This document shows positions 45,003 to 55,000 of a stretch of 64,000 bases of DNA, piece by piece. This stretch comes from Psychrosphaera sp. B3R10. Its GTDB lineage: Bacteria; Pseudomonadota; Gammaproteobacteria; Enterobacterales; Alteromonadaceae. The stretch is taken from NCBI RefSeq assembly GCF_018861025.1, contig NZ_JAHKQH010000019.1, positions 1 to 64,000 on the forward strand. Direction: 5' to 3'. The position numbers and the translations under genes were made by a program. The stretch's first letter is position 1; every line of letters begins with the position of its first letter. The notes beneath the pieces were generated by a model. That model did no database searches. It was not told where the DNA came from and saw nothing but the letters and a program-made list of their open reading frames with translations.

Positions 45003-45305
45003 GGTAAACCCTTTTATTTTTATTGATGTTATGACAATACCAAATAATGGGGTGAAAAAAATTACTACTAAAGTGCCACACAGGCCAAATTTAGTGGCCT
45101 TGGTGTTCTAAAGTAGCAATGACTTTAGGAGATTAATGCCTACACTGTAATAAAGCGTGTAATGACTTCGAAACAAAATGTGTCAAAAGATGTTTACTTA
45201 CCTATGGTTCTTAATTGAGACAACCGTGCGCTAAAAAATTGGGTCAGTGACAGAGTTATGTAACTATTGGCAGATAAAAATACTAATAAAATAAGAGGGT
45301 TGAAA
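45003..45305. promoter_or_regulatory. bdhA-scoA divergent promoter region
   Basis: 303 bases with no gene. It holds a CTAAAGT motif cluster (45068-45128) and a hairpin around AGGCCA (45083-45088) and TGGCCT (45096-45101). It should contain promoters for both bdhA and scoA. Confidence 0.6.
45068..45128. promoter_or_regulatory. CTAAAGT operator cluster between bdhA and scoA
   Basis: CTAAAGT occurs at 45068-45074 and again at 45108-45114 (40 bases apart, about four helical turns). The second copy forms a perfect inverted repeat with ACTTTAG at 45122-45128 across a 7-base spacer. It is likely the shared regulator site for the 3-hydroxybutyrate genes. Confidence 0.5.
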
Positions 45306-46004
45306 ATGGCAGGGTTTGACAAAGTAGTGACAAGCTATGAACAAGCCATGGCGGGATTGGAAGACAACATGACCGTTATCGCAGGTGGATTTGGTTTATG
45401 TGGTATCCCAGAGGGCCTCATTGCTGAAATTAAGAAAAAAGGCACAACGGGCCTGACAGTTGTATCAAACAATTGTGGTGTAGACGGCTTTGGACTCGGT
45501 ATTTTATTGGAAGACAAGCAGATCAAAAAGATGGTGTCTTCGTATGTGGGTGAAAATGCGTTATTTGAAAAGCAATTACTCAATGGTGAATTGGAAGTTG
45601 AATTAACGCCACAGGGAACACTTGCAGAGAAAATGCGAGCCGGCGGTGCGGGTATTCCTGCGTTCTTTACTGCAACCGGCTACGGCACGTTAGTTGGTGA
45701 AGGCAAAGAAGTACGTGAATATAATGGCCGCAACTACATATTAGAAGAAAGCATTACAGGCGACTTCGCAATAGTCAAAGCGTGGAAAGCCGACCGTTAT
45801 GGTAATTGTATCTATCGTCACACGGCGCAAAATTTCAATCCTATGGCGGCAACAGCAGGTAAGATCACTGTTGTTGAAGTTGAAGAGATAGTTGAACCTG
45901 GGGAACTAAACCCAAGCGAAATTCATACGCCCGGGATTTATGTAGACCGCATTATTTTAGGTACGTTTGAAAAACGTATCGAAAAAATTACCACAGCAGA
46001 TTAA
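45306..46004 (+). CDS. scoA: Succinyl-CoA:3-oxoacid CoA-transferase subunit A
   Basis: 232 residues from the ATG at 45306, which has GAGGG about seven bases upstream; an in-frame TTG 13 codons earlier is rejected. Family motifs: [16 protein letters not shown] (CoA-binding glycine loop), the [11 protein letters not shown] region, [15 protein letters not shown], and the [14 protein letters not shown] end. With subunit B it transfers CoA from succinyl-CoA to acetoacetate, giving acetoacetyl-CoA for thiolysis. The start of scoB follows 14 bases after the stop. Confidence 0.96.
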   Translation: MAGFDKVVTSYEQAMAGLEDNMTVIAGGFGLCGIPEGLIAEIKKKGTTGLTVVSNNCGVDGFGLGILLEDKQIKKMVSSYVGENALFEKQLLNGELEVELTPQGTLAEKMRAGGAGIPAFFTATGYGTLVGEGKEVREYNGRNYILEESITGDFAIVKAWKADRYGNCIYRHTAQNFNPMAATAGKITVVEVEEIVEPGELNPSEIHTPGIYVDRIILGTFEKRIEKITTAD

Positions 46005-46018
46005 TAGGAGACACACTG

Positions 46019-46675
46019 ATGGCGTTATCTAGAGAACAAATAGCACAACGTGTTGCTCGCGAATTTAATGATGGTGATTACGTAAACCTTGGCATTGGTA
46101 TTCCAACTTTGGCTGCTAACTTTGTACCTGACGGCATGCAAGTTATGTTGCAATCAGAAAATGGATTGTTAGGTATGGGCCCATACCCTACAAAAGAAAA
46201 TGTTGATGCCGATATGATAAATGCGGGCAAAGAAACAGTAACCACAGCCACGGGCGCGGCAATTTTTAGTTCGGCTGAAAGCTTTGCTATGATCCGCGGT
46301 GGACATGTTGATATAACAGTTTTAGGTGCTTTTGAAATAGATCAAAATGGTAATATTGCAAGCTATATGATCCCTGGTAAATTAGTTAAAGGCATGGGGG
46401 GCGCTATGGATTTAGTGGCCGGAGCTGACAATATTATTGTTACTATGACTCACGCCAATAAACATGGTGAGTCTAAATTACTTGAAGCATGTACCTTGCC
46501 ACTTACTGGTGTAAATTGCATTACTAAGGTTATAACTGATTTGGCTTATTTAGAAATAATCGAAGGCGAGTTTGTTTTGTTAGAGCGCGCACCTGGCGTG
46601 TCCGTTGATGAAATAAAGCAAAAAACAGCGGGTAAATTACGGATTAATGGTGACGTGCCTGAAATGCAGTTTTAG
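46019..46675 (+). CDS. scoB: Succinyl-CoA:3-oxoacid CoA-transferase subunit B
   Basis: 218 residues. The catalytic glutamate that forms the enzyme-CoA thioester is Glu47 in [20 protein letters not shown] and [21 protein letters not shown] are family blocks. GGAGA precedes the ATG. It completes the CoA-transferase with scoA. A strong hairpin follows at 46702-46737. Confidence 0.97.
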   Translation: MALSREQIAQRVAREFNDGDYVNLGIGIPTLAANFVPDGMQVMLQSENGLLGMGPYPTKENVDADMINAGKETVTTATGAAIFSSAESFAMIRGGHVDITVLGAFEIDQNGNIASYMIPGKLVKGMGGAMDLVAGADNIIVTMTHANKHGESKLLEACTLPLTGVNCITKVITDLAYLEIIEGEFVLLERAPGVSVDEIKQKTAGKLRINGDVPEMQF

Positions 46676-46701
46676 TCGATGTTTTAAGCCTTAACGCTAA
46701 T

Positions 46702-46737
46702 AACAGTTTGCTTTTTATAGACAAAAAGCAAACTGTT
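46702..46737 (+). terminator. Terminator-like hairpin after scoB
   Basis: A perfect 15-bp stem (46702-46716 with 46723-46737), 6-base loop. The T run follows only weakly (CTTCATTT). Confidence 0.75.
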
Positions 46738-46949
46738 CTTCATTTAAGATTAACCTTTCTATACCCATTTTAAACCCTCATCCTTTTAAGTCTATTGATT
46801 ATTAAAACAATCTAAAATTCATGTATTTAGTTATTTGAATTATTCTAAAATCAGCCTAAAGTTAATTGAGTTAAAAAAATGATATAACAAGTCAGCTTTC
46901 ATCATTGACGTTATTTTCTTAATTAGGGTATACAAAAGAGGAATTTAAA

Positions 46950-47294
46950 ATGGATTATATAGACGCCTTTGTCGCAGCGGTACCAACTGAAAATAAAGAA
47001 CTTTATCTAGAACATGCTAAAACGTCCGTTGCACTTTTTAAAGAATACGGTGCTTTACGTGTGGTTGAATGTTGGGGAGATGATGTGCCAGACGGTAAAA
47101 TAACGTCATTTCCAATGGCCGTTAAATGTGAAGCCAACGAAACCGTAGTATTTAGTTGGGTTACTTGGCCAGATAAAAAAACGCGAGATGCGGGTATGGA
47201 AGGGCTAATGCAAGACCCAAGAATGGACATGGAAATGCCTTTTGATATGACTCGCATAATATTTGGTGGGTTTCAAATGATCCTCAATGAATAA
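46950..47294 (+). CDS. ybaA: DUF1428-family protein (YbaA-like)
   Basis: 114 residues, similar in length to E. coli YbaA (117). Family text: MDYIDAFVAAVP at the start, GALRVVECWGDDVPDGK, then FSWVTWPDK, and MPFDMTRIIFGGF at the end, in a dimeric ferredoxin-like (dabb) fold. The function is unknown; a small-molecule oxidoreductase-type role is only suggested by the fold. GAGG is upstream of the ATG. The GH13 gene follows 50 bases later and may be cotranscribed. Confidence 0.9.
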   Translation: MDYIDAFVAAVPTENKELYLEHAKTSVALFKEYGALRVVECWGDDVPDGKITSFPMAVKCEANETVVFSWVTWPDKKTRDAGMEGLMQDPRMDMEMPFDMTRIIFGGFQMILNE

Positions 47295-47344
47295 TTTTTC
47301 TGCTTAATTTAAATCGTAAAAGTGATATAGCAAACAGGGAACTC

Positions 47345-48871
47345 ATGACGTACGCCACTCAATCGGAAACAGAACTTAACCAAATACTTACAAATCGAGA
47401 AAAAGACTGGCGAATAGGTGCCGTCGTTTACCAAGTTTTGGTAGACCGATTTGCACCGTCTTCTCAACTCGAAAATAAATGTGGGCTTTACCCTGAACCC
47501 AAAGTTCTAAAAAGATGGAATGAAACGCCTAAACACGGACACTATTTAGAACAACACAAATTGTGGAGTCACGAAATAGAATTTTGGGGTGGGGATTTTG
47601 AGTCACTTACCGACAAACTGGATTACATCGTGCAGCTTGGGGTAGATGTTCTGTATTTAAACCCGGTTCATGAGGCGTATACCAATCATAAATACGACAG
47701 TTTGGACTTTAAAAACATATCACCAGAATTTGGCTCTAAATCAGATGTAAAAATGTTAATAGATGCTGTTCATCAAAAAGGCTTAAAAATCGTGCTTGAT
47801 GGAGTATTTAATCATATGGGTCAAAATGCGCCGGTATTTCAAGAAGCGCAAGATAAACCTGACTCTATATATAGAGACTGGTTTTGTTTCAGTGATGAAT
47901 ATGAAGTGGGGTATCGAAGTTGGGATAATGCGACCAATTTACCTGAACTTAACTTAGAAAATGAAGCTGTGCGTTCATATGTATATTTAGATGACGACTC
48001 TGTGGTTAAAAGTTATCTCACAGACGGTGTTGATGGATGGCGTTTGGATGTTGCTCATGACATTGGCTTTAATTACTTGGCTGAATTAACGTATGAGGCC
48101 CACAAGCATAAACCCGGCTCGCTTATTATTGGTGAAGTATGGAGCTATCCACAGCAATGGTTAGGCAGTGTTGATGGCATTATGAATCTTACAATGCGGC
48201 ATTTGATAATCCAAAGTGTTCTCGGTGCTATCCCAGCAAATTTAGCGAATAAACAACTTAATCAGATGGTTGTAGACTCAAATTATGAAGGATTATTAAA
48301 GTCCTGGGTTCTACTAGACAATCACGATACTGCGCGACTGGCGACGTTAGTACCTGATATTGCACAGCGTAAACTCGCTATGGCGCTGCAGTTTTGCGTT
48401 CCGGGCTCACCAAATCTTTATTATGGCAGTGAGTTGGGAATGATTGGGGGAGATGATCCAGAAATGCGAGCGCCGATGTGCTGGGATAAAGTGACGAAAG
48501 ATAACGAGATGTTGTTGTGGACCTTAAAATTAGTGGCAACTCGCAAACAGAATAGGGCGCTTCGAATTGGCGAATTTAAAACGGTCCATTCATCGGATTT
48601 AATTGCGTTTCTGCGCTATACGGACAAAGTGGAAGATGCCTGTATTATAGTGGTGAATCCCAAAAACGAGTCAGTGAAAGAACAGTTGATGATCCCTTAT
48701 TCAAAATTAATGAATATGGGGAACATGGTTGAATTACTCGGCATGTATCCCACTCAACTTAGAATTTCAGCATCTTATTTGGCAGTTGAAATGGCCCCAC
48801 TTTCAATTGCTATATTTAAACCCAATACTGCGCCAACTAATGGCTATACAACATATAAACGAGTTGTCTAA
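47345..48871 (+). CDS. Cytoplasmic GH13 alpha-glucan hydrolase (alpha-amylase family)
   Basis: 508 residues without a signal peptide, so it acts in the cytoplasm. The GH13 barrel contains the catalytic nucleophile Asp235 in GWRLDVAHD, the acid/base Glu264 in IIGEVW and the stabiliser Asp328 in LLDNHDTAR; the conserved DGVFNH lies at residues 152-157. The short N-terminal region and the absence of an extra starch-binding domain resemble maltodextrin glucosidases and neopullulanases. It probably trims imported maltodextrins, but no maltose transport genes are nearby. GGGA precedes the ATG. Confidence 0.92.
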   Translation: MTYATQSETELNQILTNREKDWRIGAVVYQVLVDRFAPSSQLENKCGLYPEPKVLKRWNETPKHGHYLEQHKLWSHEIEFWGGDFESLTDKLDYIVQLGVDVLYLNPVHEAYTNHKYDSLDFKNISPEFGSKSDVKMLIDAVHQKGLKIVLDGVFNHMGQNAPVFQEAQDKPDSIYRDWFCFSDEYEVGYRSWDNATNLPELNLENEAVRSYVYLDDDSVVKSYLTDGVDGWRLDVAHDIGFNYLAELTYEAHKHKPGSLIIGEVWSYPQQWLGSVDGIMNLTMRHLIIQSVLGAIPANLANKQLNQMVVDSNYEGLLKSWVLLDNHDTARLATLVPDIAQRKLAMALQFCVPGSPNLYYGSELGMIGGDDPEMRAPMCWDKVTKDNEMLLWTLKLVATRKQNRALRIGEFKTVHSSDLIAFLRYTDKVEDACIIVVNPKNESVKEQLMIPYSKLMNMGNMVELLGMYPTQLRISASYLAVEMAPLSIAIFKPNTAPTNGYTTYKRVV

Positions 48872-48923
48872 ATGCGTATATCAGCGCATATTTTATAGAT
48901 TTACCGATTAAGTTCACTAACTT

Positions 48924-48955
48924 ATTGGTCAATTATTTGATTGGCCAATTTCTCT
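48924..48955 (+). terminator. Intrinsic terminator of the GH13 gene
   Basis: A 10-bp stem with one G-T pair (48924-48933 with 48940-48949), TATTTG loop and a pyrimidine-rich tail. Confidence 0.65.
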
Positions 48956-49075
48956 CCTTTTGTTCGTTAACAGCGTTTTTTGTTTACCTTTGAAATTTCT
49001 TAACGAGTCTGCCGGTTTTTATTGTGACCTGGAAACGTTATACTAACCCCCATTGTTTACCAATTAAGATGCCTA

Positions 49076-49582
49076 ATGGAACAGATCCAAGTCGGATATA
49101 ATGCAGTACACGACCGAATGATAATGTCGATTAAAGCTAAGGGAGACATCCACAAAGTGTGGTTGACACGACGTTTTGTAATGTTGTTTTTAGCGCAATT
49201 AAACCAAACAACACAAAACGATCCGGTGATAAAAGAGCAAACAGCTGGCCCCCATAAATCTGAGATCATGGCATTTCAAAAGCAGCAGGCTGAATTACAA
49301 GGCAAGATCAATAAATCGGCGGAACCAATTAAAGTTGATTTAGATGAAGGTGAGCCAATTTTAGCTTGCGGTATAAAAATAGATGAACAAACCCTTCACA
49401 TAGACTGCACAAATAAGCGACGTTTAACGTTAGGACTATCAACTGGTTTGGCTTATTCACTCATAAATTTGATAGAACAAGCGTTAAAACATACCGGTTG
49501 GGGCTTTACAGGTGTTAAACCGGTCGCTAAAAAAACAACTGATGTGACGGTGGCGTCAAGTTGGTCTGCTTCCATTAATTAA
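49076..49582 (+). CDS. Conserved-looking hypothetical protein
   Basis: 168 residues, not recognised. It is soluble, with no signal peptide and no membrane helix. Early residues carry VWLTRRFVMLFLAQL, a helix of hydrophobic and basic pattern, and the middle (about 65-95) is Lys/Gln-rich and likely coiled. The later half has the CGIKIDEQTLHIDCTNKRRLTLGL sheet-like block. Codon use and the regular reading support a real gene. It stands alone on the plus strand, with only 27 bases before the convergent NIT-like gene's end. No function is claimed. Confidence 0.6.
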   Translation: MEQIQVGYNAVHDRMIMSIKAKGDIHKVWLTRRFVMLFLAQLNQTTQNDPVIKEQTAGPHKSEIMAFQKQQAELQGKINKSAEPIKVDLDEGEPILACGIKIDEQTLHIDCTNKRRLTLGLSTGLAYSLINLIEQALKHTGWGFTGVKPVAKKTTDVTVASSWSASIN

Positions 49583-49609
49583 ACGCGATCAAATAGCTTA
49601 CGAGTTCCG

Positions 49610-50503
49610 CTATACAGAACTACTAACGCCGTTCAGAGGTACTATTGATTGCTGAGTTTTAGTGAGATTTAATGCACTTAGCACCTGACGTAGCTGCAAT
49701 TCAAAAATATCATTTAATGTCGCCATCGTCACGGACGTAAACTCAAAATAGACTTTTGGCTCGACCACAATTGTTGATGCATCAATAAACTCATTGGAGA
49801 TTGTTCCGTTGAGCTGGTTTATTTGTTTTTTTGCTAATTCAACTTTTTGTTTTTGTTCAAAGGTATAGGGATCCACCGAGGATAAATGGTCTAAAACGTG
49901 TTCAGTGGTATTGGTTAGTTTTTGTTGTAAATACGCTAGCCTAATCTTATCGACCTGGCTACAGTGTTTCATAGTGGCTATACCAACGCCAATCGCACGG
50001 CACTGACCAACAAATTCCGACGTTTGAATTAACTCGCGCCAAGTGAATCCAACGGAAGGTAATGAGGGCAATTGCGTACCATTTAATGCACTATTCTCAG
50101 CAATATCCTCTAATAGATACAGTAAATTTTCAATTAATTTGGTGTGTTGACTGAAGTTTTCTAAAACTGTAATCGTTGTTGTATTTTTTTGTAGCCGAGT
50201 CCAGTGATCAATATAACTATCCCAACGAACATGGTTAATTTCTAACTCAGGTTTAGCAAGATTAGACTGTACGGATTTGATGTTTCGTTTTATTTTTACC
50301 AGATCAGTGCGAGCTTGGGTGTTGCCGTTTAATAAAGCTGAACTCATTCCTCGATGTTTTTGAGTGAGAGAAATGAGATCTTTTAACTGACTTATCTGAG
50401 CAACGCCTCGACACTGTGAAGTGACCAGCTGTCGCTTTTTTGTGTATCTAAAATAAACAAAAAAACTAAAAATAACAGCTGAATAAATACAAATTTCTAT
50501 CAT
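49610..50503 (-). CDS. Membrane protein with a nitrate/nitrite-sensing (NIT)-like helical domain
   Basis: 297 residues. One N-terminal helix (about 3-19) is followed by a positive stretch (RYTKKR), so the rest is predicted to be cytoplasmic. Residues about 35-260 are all-helical and carry LTQKHRGMSSALLNGN around Arg51, the hallmark of NIT-type sensor domains (which start with a Q-K-x-R-G pattern), but the rest has diverged. The gene starts 16 bases downstream of a chemoreceptor gene that has no sensor domain of its own, so the two are likely one sensory unit. Ligand binding, perhaps nitrate or nitrite, is inference. Confidence 0.65.
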   Translation of the reverse strand: MIEICIYSAVIFSFFVYFRYTKKRQLVTSQCRGVAQISQLKDLISLTQKHRGMSSALLNGNTQARTDLVKIKRNIKSVQSNLAKPELEINHVRWDSYIDHWTRLQKNTTTITVLENFSQHTKLIENLLYLLEDIAENSALNGTQLPSLPSVGFTWRELIQTSEFVGQCRAIGVGIATMKHCSQVDKIRLAYLQQKLTNTTEHVLDHLSSVDPYTFEQKQKVELAKKQINQLNGTISNEFIDASTIVVEPKVYFEFTSVTMATLNDIFELQLRQVLSALNLTKTQQSIVPLNGVSSSV

Positions 50504-50519
50504 AAGCTTCCCTATAGTT

Positions 50520-51686
50520 TTAGGCGTACTGCTCAGTTAAATGTTCCAAATGTGCTGCGACATGCTCTGTTTGTTTTGCAATTAATGCATTTTCTTTTGC
50601 AACAACCACAACTGAATCTACATGCTCTGCAATCTCGTTTGTCGCAACAGCTTGTTGTTCGGCGTTGGTCGCTACAATGGCAATTTGTTCCTGAACATCG
50701 TTTGTTGTTTGTTCTATTTGAGTTAGGGCTTGATCTACTATCACTGCGCCATCACAACTTTGCTGAGTCTCTATAACAACGGTGGTCATACTGTCTAATA
50801 TCTGTTTTGTTTGATTAGATACCTCTAAGACCGCCCGAACAATACTGTCAGCTGCAAGGTGTGAGCGGGTAGCAAGTTCGCGCACTTCCTCGGCGACGAC
50901 GGCAAACCCAACGCCAAACTGACCAGCACGAGCTGCTTCAATAGATGCATTGAGCGCAAGTAAGTTGGTTTGTTGGGCAATTTTTTGAATGGCATGGGAT
51001 TCTTTTTCAACGGATGTCGCCATAACGTTCAGTTTTTCCATTCTAGTTTGCGTATCCTGGGCTTCGATAGTAACGTTATGTAACTTTTCAGTTAAATTGA
51101 TGAGCTCTTTTTTCGCTAGTGATGCGGTACTACTCGCTCCGCATGCGGCACTATGAACCAGTTCTATCTTGTTACTGACTTCCTGTAAAGAATGTGTCAT
51201 TTCTATTATGGCCGACGCAGTACTTGTAGTGGCGTCAGATTGACGCTGTACGTTTTCACTAACCGAATTGGCTGTACCGATCACTTGTTGGGCGGAGTAG
51301 GCCACCTCTCTTAATCTTGCAGTGTTTTGTTCATTGGAGCGGCTTAGTTCGCGGAGAACTTCGACAAATTTAGCAGCAAGTGGATGATTTTGGCTGGCTA
51401 AAGATTTTATATTACGGGGATCAAATTGTTCTATGTCTATTTCATCAAGAAAACTAAGGGATGTTTTCAAATAGTGGTAAGTGACATATAAAGTGCCAAA
51501 TAAAAGGTAGCTAGAGAGTAAACATAAAATATTTATTTGGACAATTCCAATCGACAGCACATTGAAAATATTTAACATATTTAATGTGAGATAAATCGAC
51601 AGGGACGTAATCGCTAAGACAAAACAGTTTCTTATCCCAATTGATTTTAGTAACAGGGACACAGGATAAAAAATAATATTGCCCAT
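50520..51686 (-). CDS. Methyl-accepting chemotaxis protein without periplasmic sensor domain
   Basis: 388 residues. Two closely spaced N-terminal helices (about 20-40 and 43-69) leave almost no periplasmic loop. The cytoplasmic signalling domain follows, with the tip sequence [20 protein letters not shown] then [16 protein letters not shown], highly conserved among chemoreceptors and contacting CheA/CheW. No HAMP is evident. The receptor therefore probably depends on another protein for input, and the adjacent NIT-like gene is the candidate. Confidence 0.92.
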   Translation of the reverse strand: MGNIIFYPVSLLLKSIGIRNCFVLAITSLSIYLTLNMLNIFNVLSIGIVQINILCLLSSYLLFGTLYVTYHYLKTSLSFLDEIDIEQFDPRNIKSLASQNHPLAAKFVEVLRELSRSNEQNTARLREVAYSAQQVIGTANSVSENVQRQSDATTSTASAIIEMTHSLQEVSNKIELVHSAACGASSTASLAKKELINLTEKLHNVTIEAQDTQTRMEKLNVMATSVEKESHAIQKIAQQTNLLALNASIEAARAGQFGVGFAVVAEEVRELATRSHLAADSIVRAVLEVSNQTKQILDSMTTVVIETQQSCDGAVIVDQALTQIEQTTNDVQEQIAIVATNAEQQAVATNEIAEHVDSVVVVAKENALIAKQTEHVAAHLEHLTEQYA

Positions 51687-51896
51687 AAATATTCCTTGTT
51701 AAGCAATGTTAACATCGCATTGCCTTATAAAAATGTGGTGTGGATTTTAACGGTCGATGCCATAAATTGCTTATGAACAGGAACACACGCTAAAAACTAA
51801 GTACTTAGGTAAGAAGTAATGGCAAGTTGTATTCCACAAATTAACATGTTGTTATATAAGTGAAAAAAATTAACTATTCAAAAGGGCTTGGAGGAT

Positions 51897-51992
51897 ATGA
51901 GGTACAACTGTGCAAGGTTGCATCATTTTAGTGAAAACCGACTTTTCACTATATTCATAATGGCTTGTGTATTTTTTTCTAAAACCAAATAA
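51897..51992 (+). CDS. Candidate 31-residue membrane peptide
   Basis: The ATG at 51897 has an exact GGAGG ribosome binding site two bases upstream of the usual window, in CTTGGAGGATATG. The peptide is basic at first (MRYNCARLHHFSENR) and then hydrophobic (LFTIFIMACVFF), ending KTK, the pattern of a single-helix membrane peptide. The TAA overlaps the first base of a 15-bp hairpin that would end this transcript on the plus strand as well. No homolog is known to me. A chance open frame of this size is possible, so the confidence is limited. Confidence 0.4.
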   Translation: MRYNCARLHHFSENRLFTIFIMACVFFSKTK

Positions 51993-52023
51993 AACGGCTA
52001 GATTACTTTAATCTAGCCGTTTT
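51991..52023. terminator. Bidirectional terminator of the second RND operon
   Basis: A perfect 15-bp stem (51991-52005 with 52009-52023) around CTT. On the minus strand TTTTATTT follows, so it ends the adaptor-permease-permease transcript; on the plus strand it could end the 31-codon gene. Confidence 0.88.
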
Positions 52024-52031
52024 AAAATAGT

Positions 52032-55000
52032 TTAAATAACTTTCCCTACAATTTTGTTACTGCGGGCGAACAAACGATGGCTTCGGTCTCTGAGTTTTAA
52101 CAAAAGCACGTATGCAAGTGGTATAAAATAAAGACTGGTCACAGTTGAAAACATTAACCCGCCCATAATCGCTATGGCCATTGGTGAATATTCAGGACTG
52201 CCTGCGCCGCCAATGTTGGCATTGCCGACAGCAAGTGGCAATAAACCTAAAACGGTAGTCGCCACAGTCATTAAAATTGGACGAATACGATTACGACTGC
52301 CTTCTAAAACGGCTTCTTTAATTGCATAACCTTGTTCCCGTAATTGATTAATCCTATCGACCAATACAATTCCGTTGTTTACGACGATACCCATCAAAAT
52401 TAAGATCCCAATCATTACCATGATTGACATACTGGTGCCGGTTAGCATGAGTGCCCAGAACAAGCCTGAAATCGAAAACAATAACGAGGTGATAACCGCA
52501 GTAGGCAAGATCAAACTTTCGAATAATGCAGCCATTACGATGTAAATCATGGCTAAGGCCAACAACATATTAACTTCCATGACGCTTTCAGCTTCACGTT
52601 GTCTTTCGAAACTGCCATTGAGGCTCCAGCTATAACCAGTAGGGAGTTGTATTTGGTTTAAGGTTTCTTCTATTCGTAGTTTTGCCTGTTCTAAGGTTGT
52701 GCCTTCCGCCATGTTTGCACCAATATTTAAACTGGTTTGGCGTTCAAATCGACTGATTTGGCTCAATCTAGGTACTATTTTGAGCTCAGCAAGTTGATCA
52801 AGACGATAGTCAATACCGTCTTCGGAATGGATAACGATAGAACGAAAACGTTCAAGTGATTTTTCAACGTCCTGTGCAAACATTAACCGTACTTGGATCT
52901 CACCAGAATTACGGTCACGATACGTACGCAAGTTTAAACCGCGAAGTGCCGTCCCCGCTGCTTGAGCAACATCTCGGCTACTAAGGCCAATACGTTGCAC
53001 ACGTTCTCGGTCAATAATTATTTGGATTTCTTTTTGATCACCAGTGACCTCAGAATTTACATCTTCCAAGCCCTCAATGTTTGAGATAACAGGAATTAAT
53101 TGGTCTGCAATTTCCATCAATACTTCCGTCGCATTGCCTTTTAAGGTCACTTGGATGCCGCCGCCGTTGCCGCCACCCCAGCCAAACTGTGGTCGGGCCC
53201 GAACAAAGGTTGGCCAGTCTTTTTCGATATCAGTTTTGATGGCCTTAGCAGAGCGCGTAAGTTGTTTTTTTAGATTAATTACAGAGTTCGCGTAACCATT
53301 AGTGTAATAACTATAGACTGAATCAAATTCAAACTTGTCTTGATTGGCGTATAAATAGTCTTCCATTCGGTTTACTATTTTTTCAACTTCGTCTTTAGAA
53401 TAGTTTTTTTGCAGTTGGTAGTTGATAAACATGCGTGTGTTATCGACACCGTCGGCTTCATCACTCGTCACGGCGCCCATAGGAATAGCCATAGAAGCAA
53501 ACAGTAAAAATCCAACTAAAAACGACTTTTTCTGATGGTTCATCACCCAATTTAACGATTTTTGGTAAAACTTCATTAGCTTACCGTCTTCTTTGTTCTT
53601 TTTAATCGGGATGTTTTTAATTTTGCTGGTTAGCAATGGGATCAATGTTTGCGCTATAAACAGTGAAGCGAATAAGGAAATACAAATAGCGATAGCCACG
53701 TGTTCTAAGAAGATAGTGATATCAATTTTTTTACCTATGATATTTGGTAAAAAAACGATCGCTGTAGTACAAGTCCCTGCAATAACAGCAAGTGATACAT
53801 TTTGTACGCCTTGGTTTGTCGCTTTTATTTGGTCTTTTTCATTTTGACGTTCGTGAAATATAGATTCGGTAACTACCACCGCATTATCCACTAACATACC
53901 GACGGCCAACATTAAGCCCATAAGCGACAATATATTGAGGCTATAGCCCAGCATATACATCGCACCTAACGTGATAAAAATTGCAAAAGGTACGGACAAA
54001 ACAACGATTATCGTTGTCGCCACATGACGCAGGAACAAATATAAAACGATAACTGACAGAAGGGCACCGATTAAACCGGCTTCCAATAAATTACTAAGGG
54101 AGTTGGTAACATCTTCGGCAGTGTTTTGCATTACGAACAAGTTGATGCCGTTAAATTGCGCACTATTAGAAACTTCATTTACGACTTCCATTACATCGGA
54201 CGCAACTTGTACTAAATTAGCGCCGGACTCTTTCATGACATCCATGCCAATGGCATAAGTTTGATGTAAATGACGACCATCTTGACGTTCAGGCAACTCC
54301 AATTGAATATTGGCAATATCGCCAAGTTTGATGTTTTGTTCGATATAAAGATTATATACGTCTTCTACGGATTCAAATTTACCATTTGGGTTTATCATTA
54401 TCTTACCGTCGGAGGTATTAAGATAACCGGCTGACTGACTGAAGTTCATGCGTCGAAGTTTTTCTACGACCGTGGGTAAATTTAAACGATAAGACGCAAT
54501 TTTATTTTCATCTAAACGAATGCTAATTTGGCGTTTATCAACACCATATAGGGTCACTTGAGAAACGCCCGCTACACGTTCGATAGGGCGTTTTAGGTTA
54601 CGTTCAAGTAAGTCATAAGCTAATGACAGATCTCGATCCGAAGATATACGCAAGTTAAAGACAGGCATATCGTTCGTATTAAACTGAAATACCATAATGC
54701 GCTCTAGATCATCGGGCAATTGATCGCGAATTGCATCAATTTTTTCTCTCGCTTCAATAGACTTAGCGTTTATATTTTCGTCCCATTTAAACTGGATAGA
54801 AATGTCTGCGCCGGTTTCCTTGGACCAAGTTCTAAATTGCTGGATACCGGAAATCGTTGCTAAAGCCTCCTCCACTGGCTTAGTTATTTGGCGTTCTACT
54901 TCAGCTGGTGTCGAATTTGGGTAGGGAACACTAATATACAACTCTGGAATATCAATCCCTGGCCACTTTTCTAGCGGCAGTAACCGGCTGGCAAAAATAC

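Larger units (their letters stand above)
51687..52031. other. Intergenic region between the MCP gene and the second RND operon
   Basis: 345 bases. It holds the promoter side of the chemoreceptor gene, a candidate 31-codon gene at 51897-51992, and the large hairpin at 51991-52023. Nothing else is evident. Confidence 0.6.
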
